Assembly: GCA_029260255.1 (NCBI GenBank)
Contig: JAJDDR010000065.1
Coordinates: 1 to 33,696 of the forward strand
Reading direction: 5' to 3'
Length of the DNA: 33,696 nucleotides
Origin: Phycisphaerae bacterium
Lineage (GTDB): Bacteria; Planctomycetota; Phycisphaerae; UBA1845
The notes under the pieces are model-generated. The model saw only the letters and a list, made by a program, of their open reading frames with translations, was not told the origin of the DNA and did no database searches. The position numbers and the translations under genes were made by a program. Positions within the stretch are counted from its first letter, which is position 1, and each line of letters opens with the position of its first letter. Shown piece by piece: positions 18,989 through 27,689 of the stretch.

Positions 18989-19933
18989 TCATCGACCTCG
19001 TGTCTTCTTTGCCGCGATCAGGGCGATGGCGGCTTGCTTCCTAAACTGCTGTCTCAGCTTCGCGTCTTCGGGGCGCAGACTATTGACCAAGTGGGCGCTG
19101 AGGTACCACAAGGGTCCGCTGGCCAGGCTGTTTTCTTTGTCGGTCTTGATCGCGATTTCCAGTTTGCCGAGCGCTTTCTTCGTTGCCTCGTCGCGCCGCA
19201 GTTGTTCGGAGCGGTCGACGGGCGTGTCGGACCCGCTCGGGTGCGGGAAGAACGGGACGTCCCTCAGGGCACGCGCGATTTCGACGCGTGCGGCTCTGCC
19301 GGACGCCGGTCCGAGTAAGGCGGATAGTGGCACGACGAGTGCCACGGCGATCCACAGCAAGCCGACGCGTGTGGCCCATCCGCGTACCATCACCGATGCC
19401 CAACGCGTCCATCGCGTGGCCGCGGCGCCGTCGCGCGCGTCTTTCTGATTCGATCCCGGATCCCGGCGTGCCGGCTGCGCGTACCAGGGACTGGCCGCGA
19501 GAACCCAGATGACCACGCCGAACATCAGATAGTTGGCGTTGACGAGCGTGCTGGTCAGGGGTGTAAGGACCGAGGTCTGCTGGACGTAGGGCGATTCATT
19601 GACGGCGATCGCGATGGCGGTCATGCCGCAGTGCGCGACGTACCCCGCAGCGGCGCGAAGCAAACGCTGAGGCCAGCGAAGCCAATACGATGCGAGGGTC
19701 AGTGCCACCACGGGCGGGAACATTGTGGCGTGCCAGTAGAGCGTTGTTTCGTCGCAGTACATGTAAGGCGCGGGATAGCCGGCGATTCCATGCAGCGCCT
19801 TGGTCAGCCACACCGTGAACGCTGCGTTGGCGTTGCCGGTGAGTCGCCACAGGATTCCCGCCGCGACCGCGAGCGGAATCGCGAGCGCTACGAAGCGATG
19901 CAGCGAGAATGTCGATCGGCTTCGTTCATCCAC
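18989..19933 (-). CDS. Multi-pass membrane protein partner of the exosortase-family gene
   Basis: Several TM helices (LHRFVALAIPLAVAAGILWRL, FPPVVALTLASYWL, LMFGVVIWVLAA, VGLLWIAVALVVPLSALLG). Its GTG start overlaps the stop of the upstream exosortase-like gene by 8 nt (GTGGATGA). Confidence 0.65.
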   Translation of the reverse strand: MDERSRSTFSLHRFVALAIPLAVAAGILWRLTGNANAAFTVWLTKALHGIAGYPAPYMYCDETTLYWHATMFPPVVALTLASYWLRWPQRLLRAAAGYVAHCGMTAIAIAVNESPYVQQTSVLTPLTSTLVNANYLMFGVVIWVLAASPWYAQPARRDPGSNQKDARDGAAATRWTRWASVMVRGWATRVGLLWIAVALVVPLSALLGPASGRAARVEIARALRDVPFFPHPSGSDTPVDRSEQLRRDEATKKALGKLEIAIKTDKENSLASGPLWYLSAHLVNSLRPEDAKLRQQFRKQAAIALIAAKKTRGR

Positions 19934-20498
19934 GAGCTTTGCGCGTCCGTTTTGTCGTCCAGGCCGCCCACGCCAACCACAGCGGCGCCACGCAGGAGAT
20001 GAGGAACCACTGCATCAGCACGACGTGGGCGAAATGAAACAGCCTTGGGAGCCAGAGTGAGATCAGCACCAGTCCGGCCACGCGCAGGATGTTGAGGATC
20101 GTCACGCCGGCGATGCCGATCGCGAATCCGACGATCCGATCCCGCCATCGCGCGGGGTAGGCGATGGCCGCTGCGCAGAAGAGCGCCTTTGCAAACAGTG
20201 CTGTGCATTCCACGCTGACGATCAAATGCATGGCCCCGGCGGAGATCGTCACGCTATCGAGCTCGACGCGGGCGTCGAACCCGCCGGCGAGCCAGGCGGC
20301 GGTCCCGGCAACCAGTTCACGCAGGCCGAACACCCAGTCTGGTTCCTCACCGCTCTGGCTGAGCTGCATGATGTAGGCTTCGCCGAAGCCCAGCAGCAGC
20401 GTGAGTACGACCAACTTGATGACGAACATGGTCGCGATGCGGGCGGCGTCGTTCGCCGGCGGCGGGTCCCCCCGTTCCTGCTCTTGGTCAGTGGCCAT
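19926..20498 (-). CDS. Exosortase/archaeosortase family protein (XrtH-like)
   Basis: Integral membrane protein with the Cys/Arg/His arrangement of the family: VSVECTALFAKALFCAAAIAYPARWRDRIVGFAIGIAGVTILNILRVAGLVLISLW...FHFAHVVLMQWFLI. Start at MATDQEQERG (20498). Confidence 0.75.
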   Translation of the reverse strand: MATDQEQERGDPPPANDAARIATMFVIKLVVLTLLLGFGEAYIMQLSQSGEEPDWVFGLRELVAGTAAWLAGGFDARVELDSVTISAGAMHLIVSVECTALFAKALFCAAAIAYPARWRDRIVGFAIGIAGVTILNILRVAGLVLISLWLPRLFHFAHVVLMQWFLISCVAPLWLAWAAWTTKRTRKARG

Positions 20499-20710
20499 GT
20501 GATCGGTACACCTCGGTGTTCGCAAGGCCGCCTCCGCGGGTGGCGCCCCTCCTCTCATCGCCGCTTTAGTCGGTCTCGCTTGATTGTTCAAGTGGTCGCG
20601 CTCGCGAAGGATCGCGGTGTCGAGCAATCGGGGCGTCTTGTTTTCCCGAGCCTCGACGGCGGCTATAATGAACATGCGCGGATTGCGATCATCACTGGAG
20701 AGTCTGGCTC

Positions 20711-21823
20711 ATGCTGTTTCAACCACCCCTGCCGGCGAAGTACGACGACTACAGCCGAGACGAGCTCGTTGATCGTATCCGACGGTGCAAGGCCGATCTC
20801 GGGGGACGGCTGGTGATTCTGGGGCATCACTACCAGGACGACGACGTTATCCAGTTCGCGGATTTCACCGGCGACAGCCTCAAGCTCTCACAGATCGCGG
20901 CCGAGCAACGACAGGCGGAGTTTGTCGTTTTTTGTGGCGTTCACTTCATGGCGGAGAGCGCGGACATCCTCACCGCGAACGGCGTGAAGGTCGTCCTGCC
21001 GGACCTGTCCGCGGGCTGCAGCATGGCCGATATGGCCGAGATCGAGCAGCTCGAGGAGGCGTGGGACGCCCTCGTCGATATGGCCGGCTCGACGGTGATT
21101 CCGATCACTTACGTTAATTCGACCGCTGCGATCAAGGCGTTTTGCGGGCGTCACGGCGGGGCATGCTGCACGAGTGGCAACGCGAAGCGGGTGTTGGAGT
21201 GGGCATTGTCACAGGGAGAGAAGGTGCTGTTCCTCCCGGATCAACACCTGGGCCGGAACACGGCCTACGCGATGGGGTATTCGCTCGACGAGATGGTGGT
21301 GTACGATCCGAAGCGCCGCGACGGGGGCCTCGCGGCCGATCGGATTCGCGAAGCGCGTTTCTATCTTTGGAACGGGCATTGCAGCGTTCATCAGCTCTTC
21401 ACGCCCGAGGATGCTGACGAGATCCGGCGGCTCGACGACGGGTATTCGATAATGGTGCATCCCGAGTGCTCGTGGGGGGTTGTGCAGAAGGCGGACTGTG
21501 TCGGCAGCACCGAGGGTATCATCAAGACGGTTAGTGAATCTGCTCCGGGTTCGAAGTGGGCGATCGGGACCGAGATTCATCTGGTGAATCGCCTGGCCAA
21601 CGAACATCGGGACAAGGTGGTGCGTTCCTTGGCGCGCGTGCAGTGTTTATGCACGACGATGTACCGCATCGACATGAAGCACCTGCTGTGCAGCCTCGAG
21701 GCACTGGTTGCGGGACGCATCGTCAACCAGATCTTGGTCGACCCTGAAACCAGCAGGTATGCTCAGATTGCCCTGGATCGCATGCTTTCCCACGCAGCGC
21801 CGCAGCCGGCGCCCGCCGACTGA
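20711..21823 (+). CDS. nadA: Quinolinate synthase
   Basis: LVILGHHYQDDDVIQFADFTGDSLKLSQIAAEQ, FCGVHFMAESADIL, LPDLSAGCSMADM, TYVNSTAAIKAFCGRHGGACCTSGNAKRVL, FLPDQHLGRNTAYAMG, HPECSWGVV, TEIHLVNRLANEH, CLCTTMYRIDMKHLLCSLEAL. Confidence 0.97.
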   Translation: MLFQPPLPAKYDDYSRDELVDRIRRCKADLGGRLVILGHHYQDDDVIQFADFTGDSLKLSQIAAEQRQAEFVVFCGVHFMAESADILTANGVKVVLPDLSAGCSMADMAEIEQLEEAWDALVDMAGSTVIPITYVNSTAAIKAFCGRHGGACCTSGNAKRVLEWALSQGEKVLFLPDQHLGRNTAYAMGYSLDEMVVYDPKRRDGGLAADRIREARFYLWNGHCSVHQLFTPEDADEIRRLDDGYSIMVHPECSWGVVQKADCVGSTEGIIKTVSESAPGSKWAIGTEIHLVNRLANEHRDKVVRSLARVQCLCTTMYRIDMKHLLCSLEALVAGRIVNQILVDPETSRYAQIALDRMLSHAAPQPAPAD

Positions 21824-21832
21824 CCGCGGATC

Positions 21833-22321
21833 ATGGGCGAGACCTCGACCATGAAAGGGACACTCGAACGGGTCATCGTCACACCGGAGCAAATAGCCCG
21901 CCGCGAGGGCGAAATGGCGGAACAGGTCGCGACGCAGTACCGGAATGCAACTGAGCCCGTCGTCGTTCTTGTGCTCAACGGCGCTGGTTTTTTTCGCCGA
22001 TCTGATCGGTCGAGTGCCGATAATCATGACACTCGGTGTCATCGAGTTTCCCGCTACGCTGGACCGACGCGCAGATCACGGGGCGCGAAGCTGCGGATGA
22101 TTGCGGTCGAGCGGCCGGTGAGCCTGGAAACGGCGGTGCTATCGCGCAGCCCCAAGGTTGCCCCGGATGACACGCACCTTGATTACTTCGGGTTCGACAT
22201 CGCGACCGAGTTTGTTGTTGGGTACGGCTTGGACTACGATGGCCGATTCCGGAATCTGCCGCACATCGTGGTGCGCGGCCCGGAATACGCCAAGTCAGCC
22301 GTGACGGGCGAGTGCGGTTGA
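21833..22321 (+). pseudogene. Hypoxanthine phosphoribosyltransferase-like ORF, apparently disrupted (frame disturbance plus loss of PRPP loop)
   Basis: N-terminal VIVTPEQIARREGEMAEQVATQYRNATEPVVVLVLNGAGFF and C-terminal DYFGFDIATEFVVGYGLDYDGRFRNLPHIVV are HPRT-like. The central segment departs from the family frame after a T7 run (21988-21994), and no (V/I)xDxxDTGxT PRPP motif is present. Confidence 0.65.
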
Positions 22322-22324
22322 CCG

Positions 22325-22981
22325 ATGGGGACCGTTTCGATGCGAGGTTCATACTCCACGCGGATACCTGCCAGACAGTGCATCGCCGACGCGGCGCGGA
22401 GCGCGCCGGTGTATCGGGCGGCCGCGGCCGCCCGGTCGACCGACCAGCTTGCCGGCGAGAGGGAGGCCGCCGAGTCGCTCCTGCTGCCGGCCGATCTGCT
22501 GGGTGGCGACGAGTCGGTCATTTTCGCCATCAAGCCCTCGTTGTGGTTCATCGTCTTTGATTCGGCCAACTGGGCGATTGCGGGACTCTGCCTGATTGCG
22601 TGCGCGTCGTGGTTTGCCGAACTGGTGACGCTGTCTGAGTCTCAGTTTATGTCCGTGGTACTGACGGTGTTCGCCCTTCGCGTCGGGTTGGCGTTGTTGC
22701 GGTGGGTGTCGAGGTCCTATGTCTTGACGAATCGGCGCGTAATGCGGCTGCGGGGTGTACTCAAGCCGGACATCTTCGAATGCCCGCTGGTGAACATCCG
22801 CAACACCACGTTGACGGCGAGCTTCCCCGAGTCGCTCACCAGCCTGGGTACGATCACGTTCATCATCGCCAGTCCCGAAGACCGGCTGGGTCTCTGGCGC
22901 AACGTCGCCAACCCGCAGTACATCCACACCGAAGTCCGCAAGGCCATCGAGCGGGCGATCGACTGCCAGCCGCATCTGTAG
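22325..22981 (+). CDS. Membrane protein with bacterial PH (bPH2/YdbS-like) domain
   Basis: Two TM helices (FDSANWAIAGLCLIACASWF; FMSVVLTVFALRVGLALLRWV) followed by SYVLTNRRVMRLRGVLKPDIFECPLVNIRNTTLTASFPESLTSLGTITF. Confidence 0.75.
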   Translation: MGTVSMRGSYSTRIPARQCIADAARSAPVYRAAAAARSTDQLAGEREAAESLLLPADLLGGDESVIFAIKPSLWFIVFDSANWAIAGLCLIACASWFAELVTLSESQFMSVVLTVFALRVGLALLRWVSRSYVLTNRRVMRLRGVLKPDIFECPLVNIRNTTLTASFPESLTSLGTITFIIASPEDRLGLWRNVANPQYIHTEVRKAIERAIDCQPHL

Positions 22982-23021
22982 GTGGCGGCCGCCCGCGTCG
23001 GCGGGATGGTGGCCGAACAAG

Positions 23022-26000
23022 TCAGCGCCTCACGCCTGCCGCTGACGTCTCGCGACGCAAACCGCCGGCTTCCTCTCGCACACTCCCGGTCGACGTCTGA
23101 ATCGCGTCCTCGGGAATCGCGCGCGTCGGCGATGACGCCTCGCCCACACCCTTGACACCGCCACGGTTGTTTCGTGTTCGGTCAAGGGCGGTGTCGCCTG
23201 CAACCGGCTTGTCGTTGGTGTCGACGTCTTCCGGATAGGTCAGGCCGAACGACTCGACGGTCTTGCGATCCGCTGGCGGGAGTGCCTGTCCGGCGGCCAC
23301 GCCGCAGGGAAGCGGTGGGAAGACGATGCTTGGATCATCGCAGCATTTCAACCAACCCGAGGCAAAGAACGCCAAGTCACCCGGATCGACGGAGCCGGAA
23401 CAGTCGAAATCCGATGCCCCGCAGTTGAACGTATTCCACTCGGGATCCGCGTTCGTCGTCAACCAGCACGGGGCGAAGAAGGCCATGTCCCCGGGGCCGA
23501 TACAATCATCACCATCGAGGTCGTACATGCACGGGTTGCCGATTCTGAAGGTTCCTGTCGGAACATATTGAATCTGGGCGACGGGCACCGAGCCGTATTG
23601 ACATATTGAATTTGCCGTGCCGGCCGGAAGTGTCGCGATCGTGTTTCCGAAGCCGGGAACATCGGCGGTCATGTTCACGGTAGCAACGCGGACCCACTGG
23701 GGCGTGACACCGAGCGGCGGCGTAACGGTACAGCCGCCGATCTCATTGACGAGGCTGGTCCCGCAACTGCCTGAAGCGAAGCTGCTGAACTGCGGCGAGG
23801 GCACGACGTTTGAGCAGCTCATCAGGCCGCTGCTGAAGTCAAGATCCGCGAATACACAGCAGAGGCCGAATAGCGGTGGATTGGCGGGATCCTGCAATTG
23901 CTGCGCCCACAATTCCACCACGAACGGTGCGGCTTCCTGGAGCGCGTCATCGCCCGCGGGAGGCGCTCCCGTCGTTATGTCCAGTCCGCTGGGTAGCTGT
24001 CGCACGACTGCGGCGATGCGGATTAAGTCGAGGGGTTGTCCCGGCTGGCAATCCAGGTTCGGGTCGCAGAATTCCTGGCCGTTGAGTATGTCCCCGTCGT
24101 CGCACAACGCGTCGACGAGCGTGTTGGTGCAATCGCCGGTATTCTCGTTACAGGTGTCAAGTGAGCAACTGAGCCCGTCGTCGCAGGGCGCCACTCCCGG
24201 CTCGCATCCGAACAGCGGATGGCACACCTCAAGGCCGTCGCAATACAGGGCGTTGTTGCAAACCGAGTCGATCGGTACGGGAACGCACGTGTCGATCATC
24301 TCGTTGCAGGCGTCGATCGTGCATGCTATGCCGTCGTTGCACGGCGTTGTCCCGGCCAGGCAGCCGGTGATCGTATCGCAAGTTTCCGTTCCATCGCAGA
24401 ACTGTCCGTTGTCGCAGAGTGCGTTGTTGGCGGTGCTCACGCACGTGGCGCTGAATTCGTCACAGGTGTCGAGTGTGCAGCCCACCCCATCATCGCAAAT
24501 GACGGGCGTTCCGAGCTGGCAACCGGCCACCAGATCGCAAGTCTCGACACCGTCGCAGAACACACCGTTGCCACAGAGTTGATCGTTGGGAGTGATGATG
24601 CACACGCCGGCAACGCACGCCTCCTGTGTGCATGCGATTGTGTCGGTGCAATCGATGGGGTTGACACAGGTTTGACATCCGGGGACGGGCGTGAATACAC
24701 AGCTACCGGCGACCTCGTTACACGTATCCAGGGTGCATGCGACGCCGTCATCGCACGTGAAGGTGCTCGCCTGGCAGCCGAGTACGGCGTCGCAGGTTTC
24801 GACGCCGTCGCAGAACAGCCCATTGTTGCAGGCGGCGTTATTCGGAGTGCTTACGCAAACATCGTTGACCTCGTCGCAGGCGTCGGTGGTGCACGCGACA
24901 CCGTCGCTGCAATTAACGGGAACACCTGCTTGACAGTCGAGCAGCGCGTCGCAGGTTTCGACGCCGTCGCAGAATTGGGTGTTGTTGCAGAGCACGTCTA
25001 TCGGCGTGTTGACGCACACGTTGATAAGCTCATCGCACGAGTCCACGGTGCAACCGACGAGATCATCGCACGTCAGCGGGGTCCCTGCCTGGCAATCCAA
25101 GACCGGGTCGCATGTTTCCACGCCGTCACAAAACAGCCCGTCGTCACACAGCCCGTCCGTGGCGATATTCAGGCAGAGATCGTTAATCTCATCACAGGTA
25201 TCCACCGTACACACCACTGCGTCATCACAGGTGACGGCTGCACCGGCCTGGCAGCCCAGGACGGGGTCGCATGTTTCCACGCCGTCGCAGAACAGCGCGT
25301 TGTTACAGAGCGTGTTGTTGGGGGTGTTGACGCAGATGTCGTTGATTTCGTCGCATGAGTCGCCCGTGGTGCATGCCACGCCGTCGTTGCAATTGACCGG
25401 CGTGGCGATCTGGCAGCCGAGCAGCGCGTCACATGTTTCGACGCCGTCACAGAACTGACCGTTGGAGCACAGCGCGTCCGTCGGCGTGTTGACACAGAGG
25501 TCGGCGACCTCGTCACACGTGTCGACGGTGCAGGCGACGGCGTCACCGCAAGCGACGGCGACCCCTGCGTTACAGAGGCCTCCGACGCATGTCTCGGCAC
25601 CATTGCAGAATAGGCCGTCGTCGCAATCCGAGTTCAGGAGGCAATCGACACAGACGTTCGCGATATCGTCGCAAAGTTGACCCGGGCACGGATTGGTGCC
25701 GGCTTGGCAGTCGAGCAGGGCGTCGCAGGTTTCGGCGCCGTTGCAGAACAGAGTGTCGTCGCAGTTGGCGTTGTTGACCGTGTGGACGATGACGTCCAGG
25801 AGCTCGTCGCAGGTGTCGTCGGTGCAGATTACGCCGTCAGTGAGAGTCGGCGGCGTGCCGGCCTGGCAGTCGAGCAGTGCGCTGCAGGTCTCGACGCCGT
25901 TGCAGAACAGGGTATCGTCGCACAGGCTGTTGGTCGGTGCGTTGGTACATACTCCGGCAGTACAGGTGTCGATCGTGCAGGCAACGCCGTCGCCGCAGTC

Positions 26001-26702
26001 GGCGTTGATCGTGCATTCGGCTACTTGGAATACGCGCACTTGGTACTCGATGTTTGCCGGATTGGTGTTGTTGAGCTGGCCGAGAATCGACGTGCCCGCA
26101 AAGGGGTTGTTGTTGTCAGCCGCGCTGACGGTGATGGGACCGCCCAGCGTGAGGGCGCTCATCTGGATGCGCTCCACAAGCACCCACTCCGCGACGCCGA
26201 GTCCGGGGATCGCGGGAACGGTCTGGCATCCGCCGACGTCCGAGACGGTTCCGGTCACATCGTTAATTGCGGGCGCAACGGCATTGATGGGAAAGAGGCT
26301 GCTGTCCTGAATCGGCGCCACCGCATCGATCAGGTCGGTACGGTCGTAGAGCACGTTGGCATAGGCGCAAGCAAGTCCGTCCAGCGGCGCGCCCACATTT
26401 GTTGCCCATATCTCTACGTAGAACGTGGACAACGGGGCGACGCGCACGGCCGACGTCGGAGGCGTTACGCCGGCGAAGCGTTCACTGCCGATTGGGGTGG
26501 CCGTCTGCTTCACGATGGGAGCGATGCGGACAATGGTCTGCGCCAGCGCCGATTCTGCGGTGACGGTGGCCAACCCGATACACAGCACGCACATCCGGAC
26601 CAATGGTCTATTCATCATCATGAGTTCATTCCAAACCAATACACGGCCGGGAGCGGTGACACCGGTCAATGCTCCGCGGCGGTCACTTCCCGGTTTGTTC
26701 AT
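23022..26702 (-). CDS. Large secreted Cys-rich repeat protein with flanking homologous beta-domains and C-terminal dockerin-like repeats
   Basis: Signal-like [26 protein letters not shown]; about 12 copies of [52 protein letters not shown]; [24 protein letters not shown] and [21 protein letters not shown]. Start ambiguous: 26702, 26621 or 26615. Confidence 0.88.
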   Translation of the reverse strand: MNKPGSDRRGALTGVTAPGRVLVWNELMMMNRPLVRMCVLCIGLATVTAESALAQTIVRIAPIVKQTATPIGSERFAGVTPPTSAVRVAPLSTFYVEIWATNVGAPLDGLACAYANVLYDRTDLIDAVAPIQDSSLFPINAVAPAINDVTGTVSDVGGCQTVPAIPGLGVAEWVLVERIQMSALTLGGPITVSAADNNNPFAGTSILGQLNNTNPANIEYQVRVFQVAECTINADCGDGVACTIDTCTAGVCTNAPTNSLCDDTLFCNGVETCSALLDCQAGTPPTLTDGVICTDDTCDELLDVIVHTVNNANCDDTLFCNGAETCDALLDCQAGTNPCPGQLCDDIANVCVDCLLNSDCDDGLFCNGAETCVGGLCNAGVAVACGDAVACTVDTCDEVADLCVNTPTDALCSNGQFCDGVETCDALLGCQIATPVNCNDGVACTTGDSCDEINDICVNTPNNTLCNNALFCDGVETCDPVLGCQAGAAVTCDDAVVCTVDTCDEINDLCLNIATDGLCDDGLFCDGVETCDPVLDCQAGTPLTCDDLVGCTVDSCDELINVCVNTPIDVLCNNTQFCDGVETCDALLDCQAGVPVNCSDGVACTTDACDEVNDVCVSTPNNAACNNGLFCDGVETCDAVLGCQASTFTCDDGVACTLDTCNEVAGSCVFTPVPGCQTCVNPIDCTDTIACTQEACVAGVCIITPNDQLCGNGVFCDGVETCDLVAGCQLGTPVICDDGVGCTLDTCDEFSATCVSTANNALCDNGQFCDGTETCDTITGCLAGTTPCNDGIACTIDACNEMIDTCVPVPIDSVCNNALYCDGLEVCHPLFGCEPGVAPCDDGLSCSLDTCNENTGDCTNTLVDALCDDGDILNGQEFCDPNLDCQPGQPLDLIRIAAVVRQLPSGLDITTGAPPAGDDALQEAAPFVVELWAQQLQDPANPPLFGLCCVFADLDFSSGLMSCSNVVPSPQFSSFASGSCGTSLVNEIGGCTVTPPLGVTPQWVRVATVNMTADVPGFGNTIATLPAGTANSICQYGSVPVAQIQYVPTGTFRIGNPCMYDLDGDDCIGPGDMAFFAPCWLTTNADPEWNTFNCGASDFDCSGSVDPGDLAFFASGWLKCCDDPSIVFPPLPCGVAAGQALPPADRKTVESFGLTYPEDVDTNDKPVAGDTALDRTRNNRGGVKGVGEASSPTRAIPEDAIQTSTGSVREEAGGLRRETSAAGVRR
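24040..26025 (-). repeat. Tandem ~150-bp repeat array encoding ~12 Cys-rich units of ~50 aa
   Basis: Recurring 'acgccgtcgcagaac...' (FCDGVETCD) and 'tcgtcgcaggtgtc...' (TCDE) segments with regular spacing. Units counted by hand in the translation. Confidence 0.85.
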
Positions 26703-27193
26703 TTCCCTGCTCCCAACGATTGACTCCGTCCGGTGTTCGGGGATAGATCGGCTCTATCGACCGGCGGAGCAGAATACACTTCCAATGATTGCACGCGAAC
26801 CGTCACGCTGCCGAATGCAACGATCGACGGGTCGAGGCTCTCGTCCAAACCGACCACAGCGAGTTCGGTGGAGCGACTGCCGGCTCGCTCGAGCGCGATC
26901 TTGAGTTTCCGCGCGCGACGTGTCGGCATTTCGATCATCGCGATTCTAGCACTACCGGCGCCGCTGGGCGGCGCCGGGTGGTTGTTGAGCGTGTCCGCGC
27001 AGACCTCGTTGATTTCATCACTCCAGTCGTCCTGGCACGCGACGCCGTCGACGATGCTCGACACGCCACCTTCACAGTCGAGATCCGCGGTGCGCTGCGC
27101 AAGGCACCGATGGGCGGCCGAGCCTACGAGCCAAGCGAAGAGACTCAAGCGAAGGACGGCCCGTCGGTCGAACCACAGTACGAGTGCGATCAT
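26699..27193 (-). CDS. Small secreted hypothetical protein with one degenerate copy of the Cys-rich repeat
   Basis: Start MIALVLWFDRRAVLRLSLFAWLVGSAAHRCLAQ (signal-like) preceded by AGAAGGG. LDCEGGVSSIVDGVACQDDWSDEINEVCADTLNN aligns with the repeat unit of the downstream gene. Its stop overlaps the ATG at 26702 (ATGA). The ORF track start is 27241. Confidence 0.5.
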   Translation of the reverse strand: MIALVLWFDRRAVLRLSLFAWLVGSAAHRCLAQRTADLDCEGGVSSIVDGVACQDDWSDEINEVCADTLNNHPAPPSGAGSARIAMIEMPTRRARKLKIALERAGSRSTELAVVGLDESLDPSIVAFGSVTVRVQSLEVYSAPPVDRADLSPNTGRSQSLGAGK

Positions 27194-27475
27194 GCAAACC
27201 CTTCTCTTCGGCCGTTGGCATGGCGCGCCGCACTTACCCATGTCGGTGTCGCGGGCGTCGTGTTGCCGGGGTCAAGCGTCGCTAGCCACAAGTACGATCA
27301 CTGTGAATTCGAGCCGACGGTCGCTCCCCACCAAGTGCGACCGCATGCAGAGTGATTGTGTAGGACGCTTTTCCTCTTACCCGCCCAGTCCTGGCGCACA
27401 CCCAGCATGCCAATCGTGAACCGACGGATACCAATACGCGGGGAGGCTTCTTTCGCACTTCCTCGCCAGGAACCA

Positions 27476-27504
27476 AATATATCGAACCTGCGTCGATCTT
27501 TCAA
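27476..27504 (-). promoter_or_regulatory. sigma70-like promoter TTGAAA-N17-TATATT
   Basis: Minus strand: TTGAAA (27504-27499), 17-nt spacer, TATATT (27481-27476). It points toward the 27193 and 26702 genes. Confidence 0.6.
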
Positions 27505-27516
27505 GTCATGCATGAC
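27505..27516. promoter_or_regulatory. Perfect 12-bp palindrome GTCATGCATGAC abutting the -35 box
   Basis: Self-complementary 12-mer immediately upstream of the TTGAAA -35 element. Confidence 0.45.
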
Positions 27517-27631
27517 CAATGTCTATAATCGTTAAGTTCTTTTTTGGTAGTAGTTTACAGTTTTGCTTTGTGCCGGTTCGGAACGCCCACGTGTTGTGCA
27601 TGCTTATGGGGCCGAAATCGCAGCCTGCTAC

Positions 27632-27648
27632 GCCCCTGAGCAAGGGGC
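27632..27648 (-). terminator. Possible terminator hairpin downstream of the tandem-GT gene
   Basis: GCCCCT-GAGCA-AGGGGC, 6-bp GC-rich stem about 42 nt past the stop. No U-tract. Confidence 0.3.
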
Positions 27649-27689
27649 ACACCAACGCCTCCGCGGATGGAGCGACGAGGCCTTCTTGC

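Noticed and set aside
24040-26025. Regular ~150-bp repeat considered as a possible CRISPR or other noncoding array
   Set aside because: Repeats are in one continuous reading frame with conserved Cys residues and synonymous drift. No short direct repeats with unique spacers, and no cas genes.
24219-26723. Long plus-strand ORFs (379 aa at 24219-25358; 348 aa at 25677-26723) with repetitive 'AVAEQxVVAxxV' text
   Set aside because: Periodic antisense shadow of the Cys-rich repeat gene in high-GC DNA. No start context or recognisable domain.
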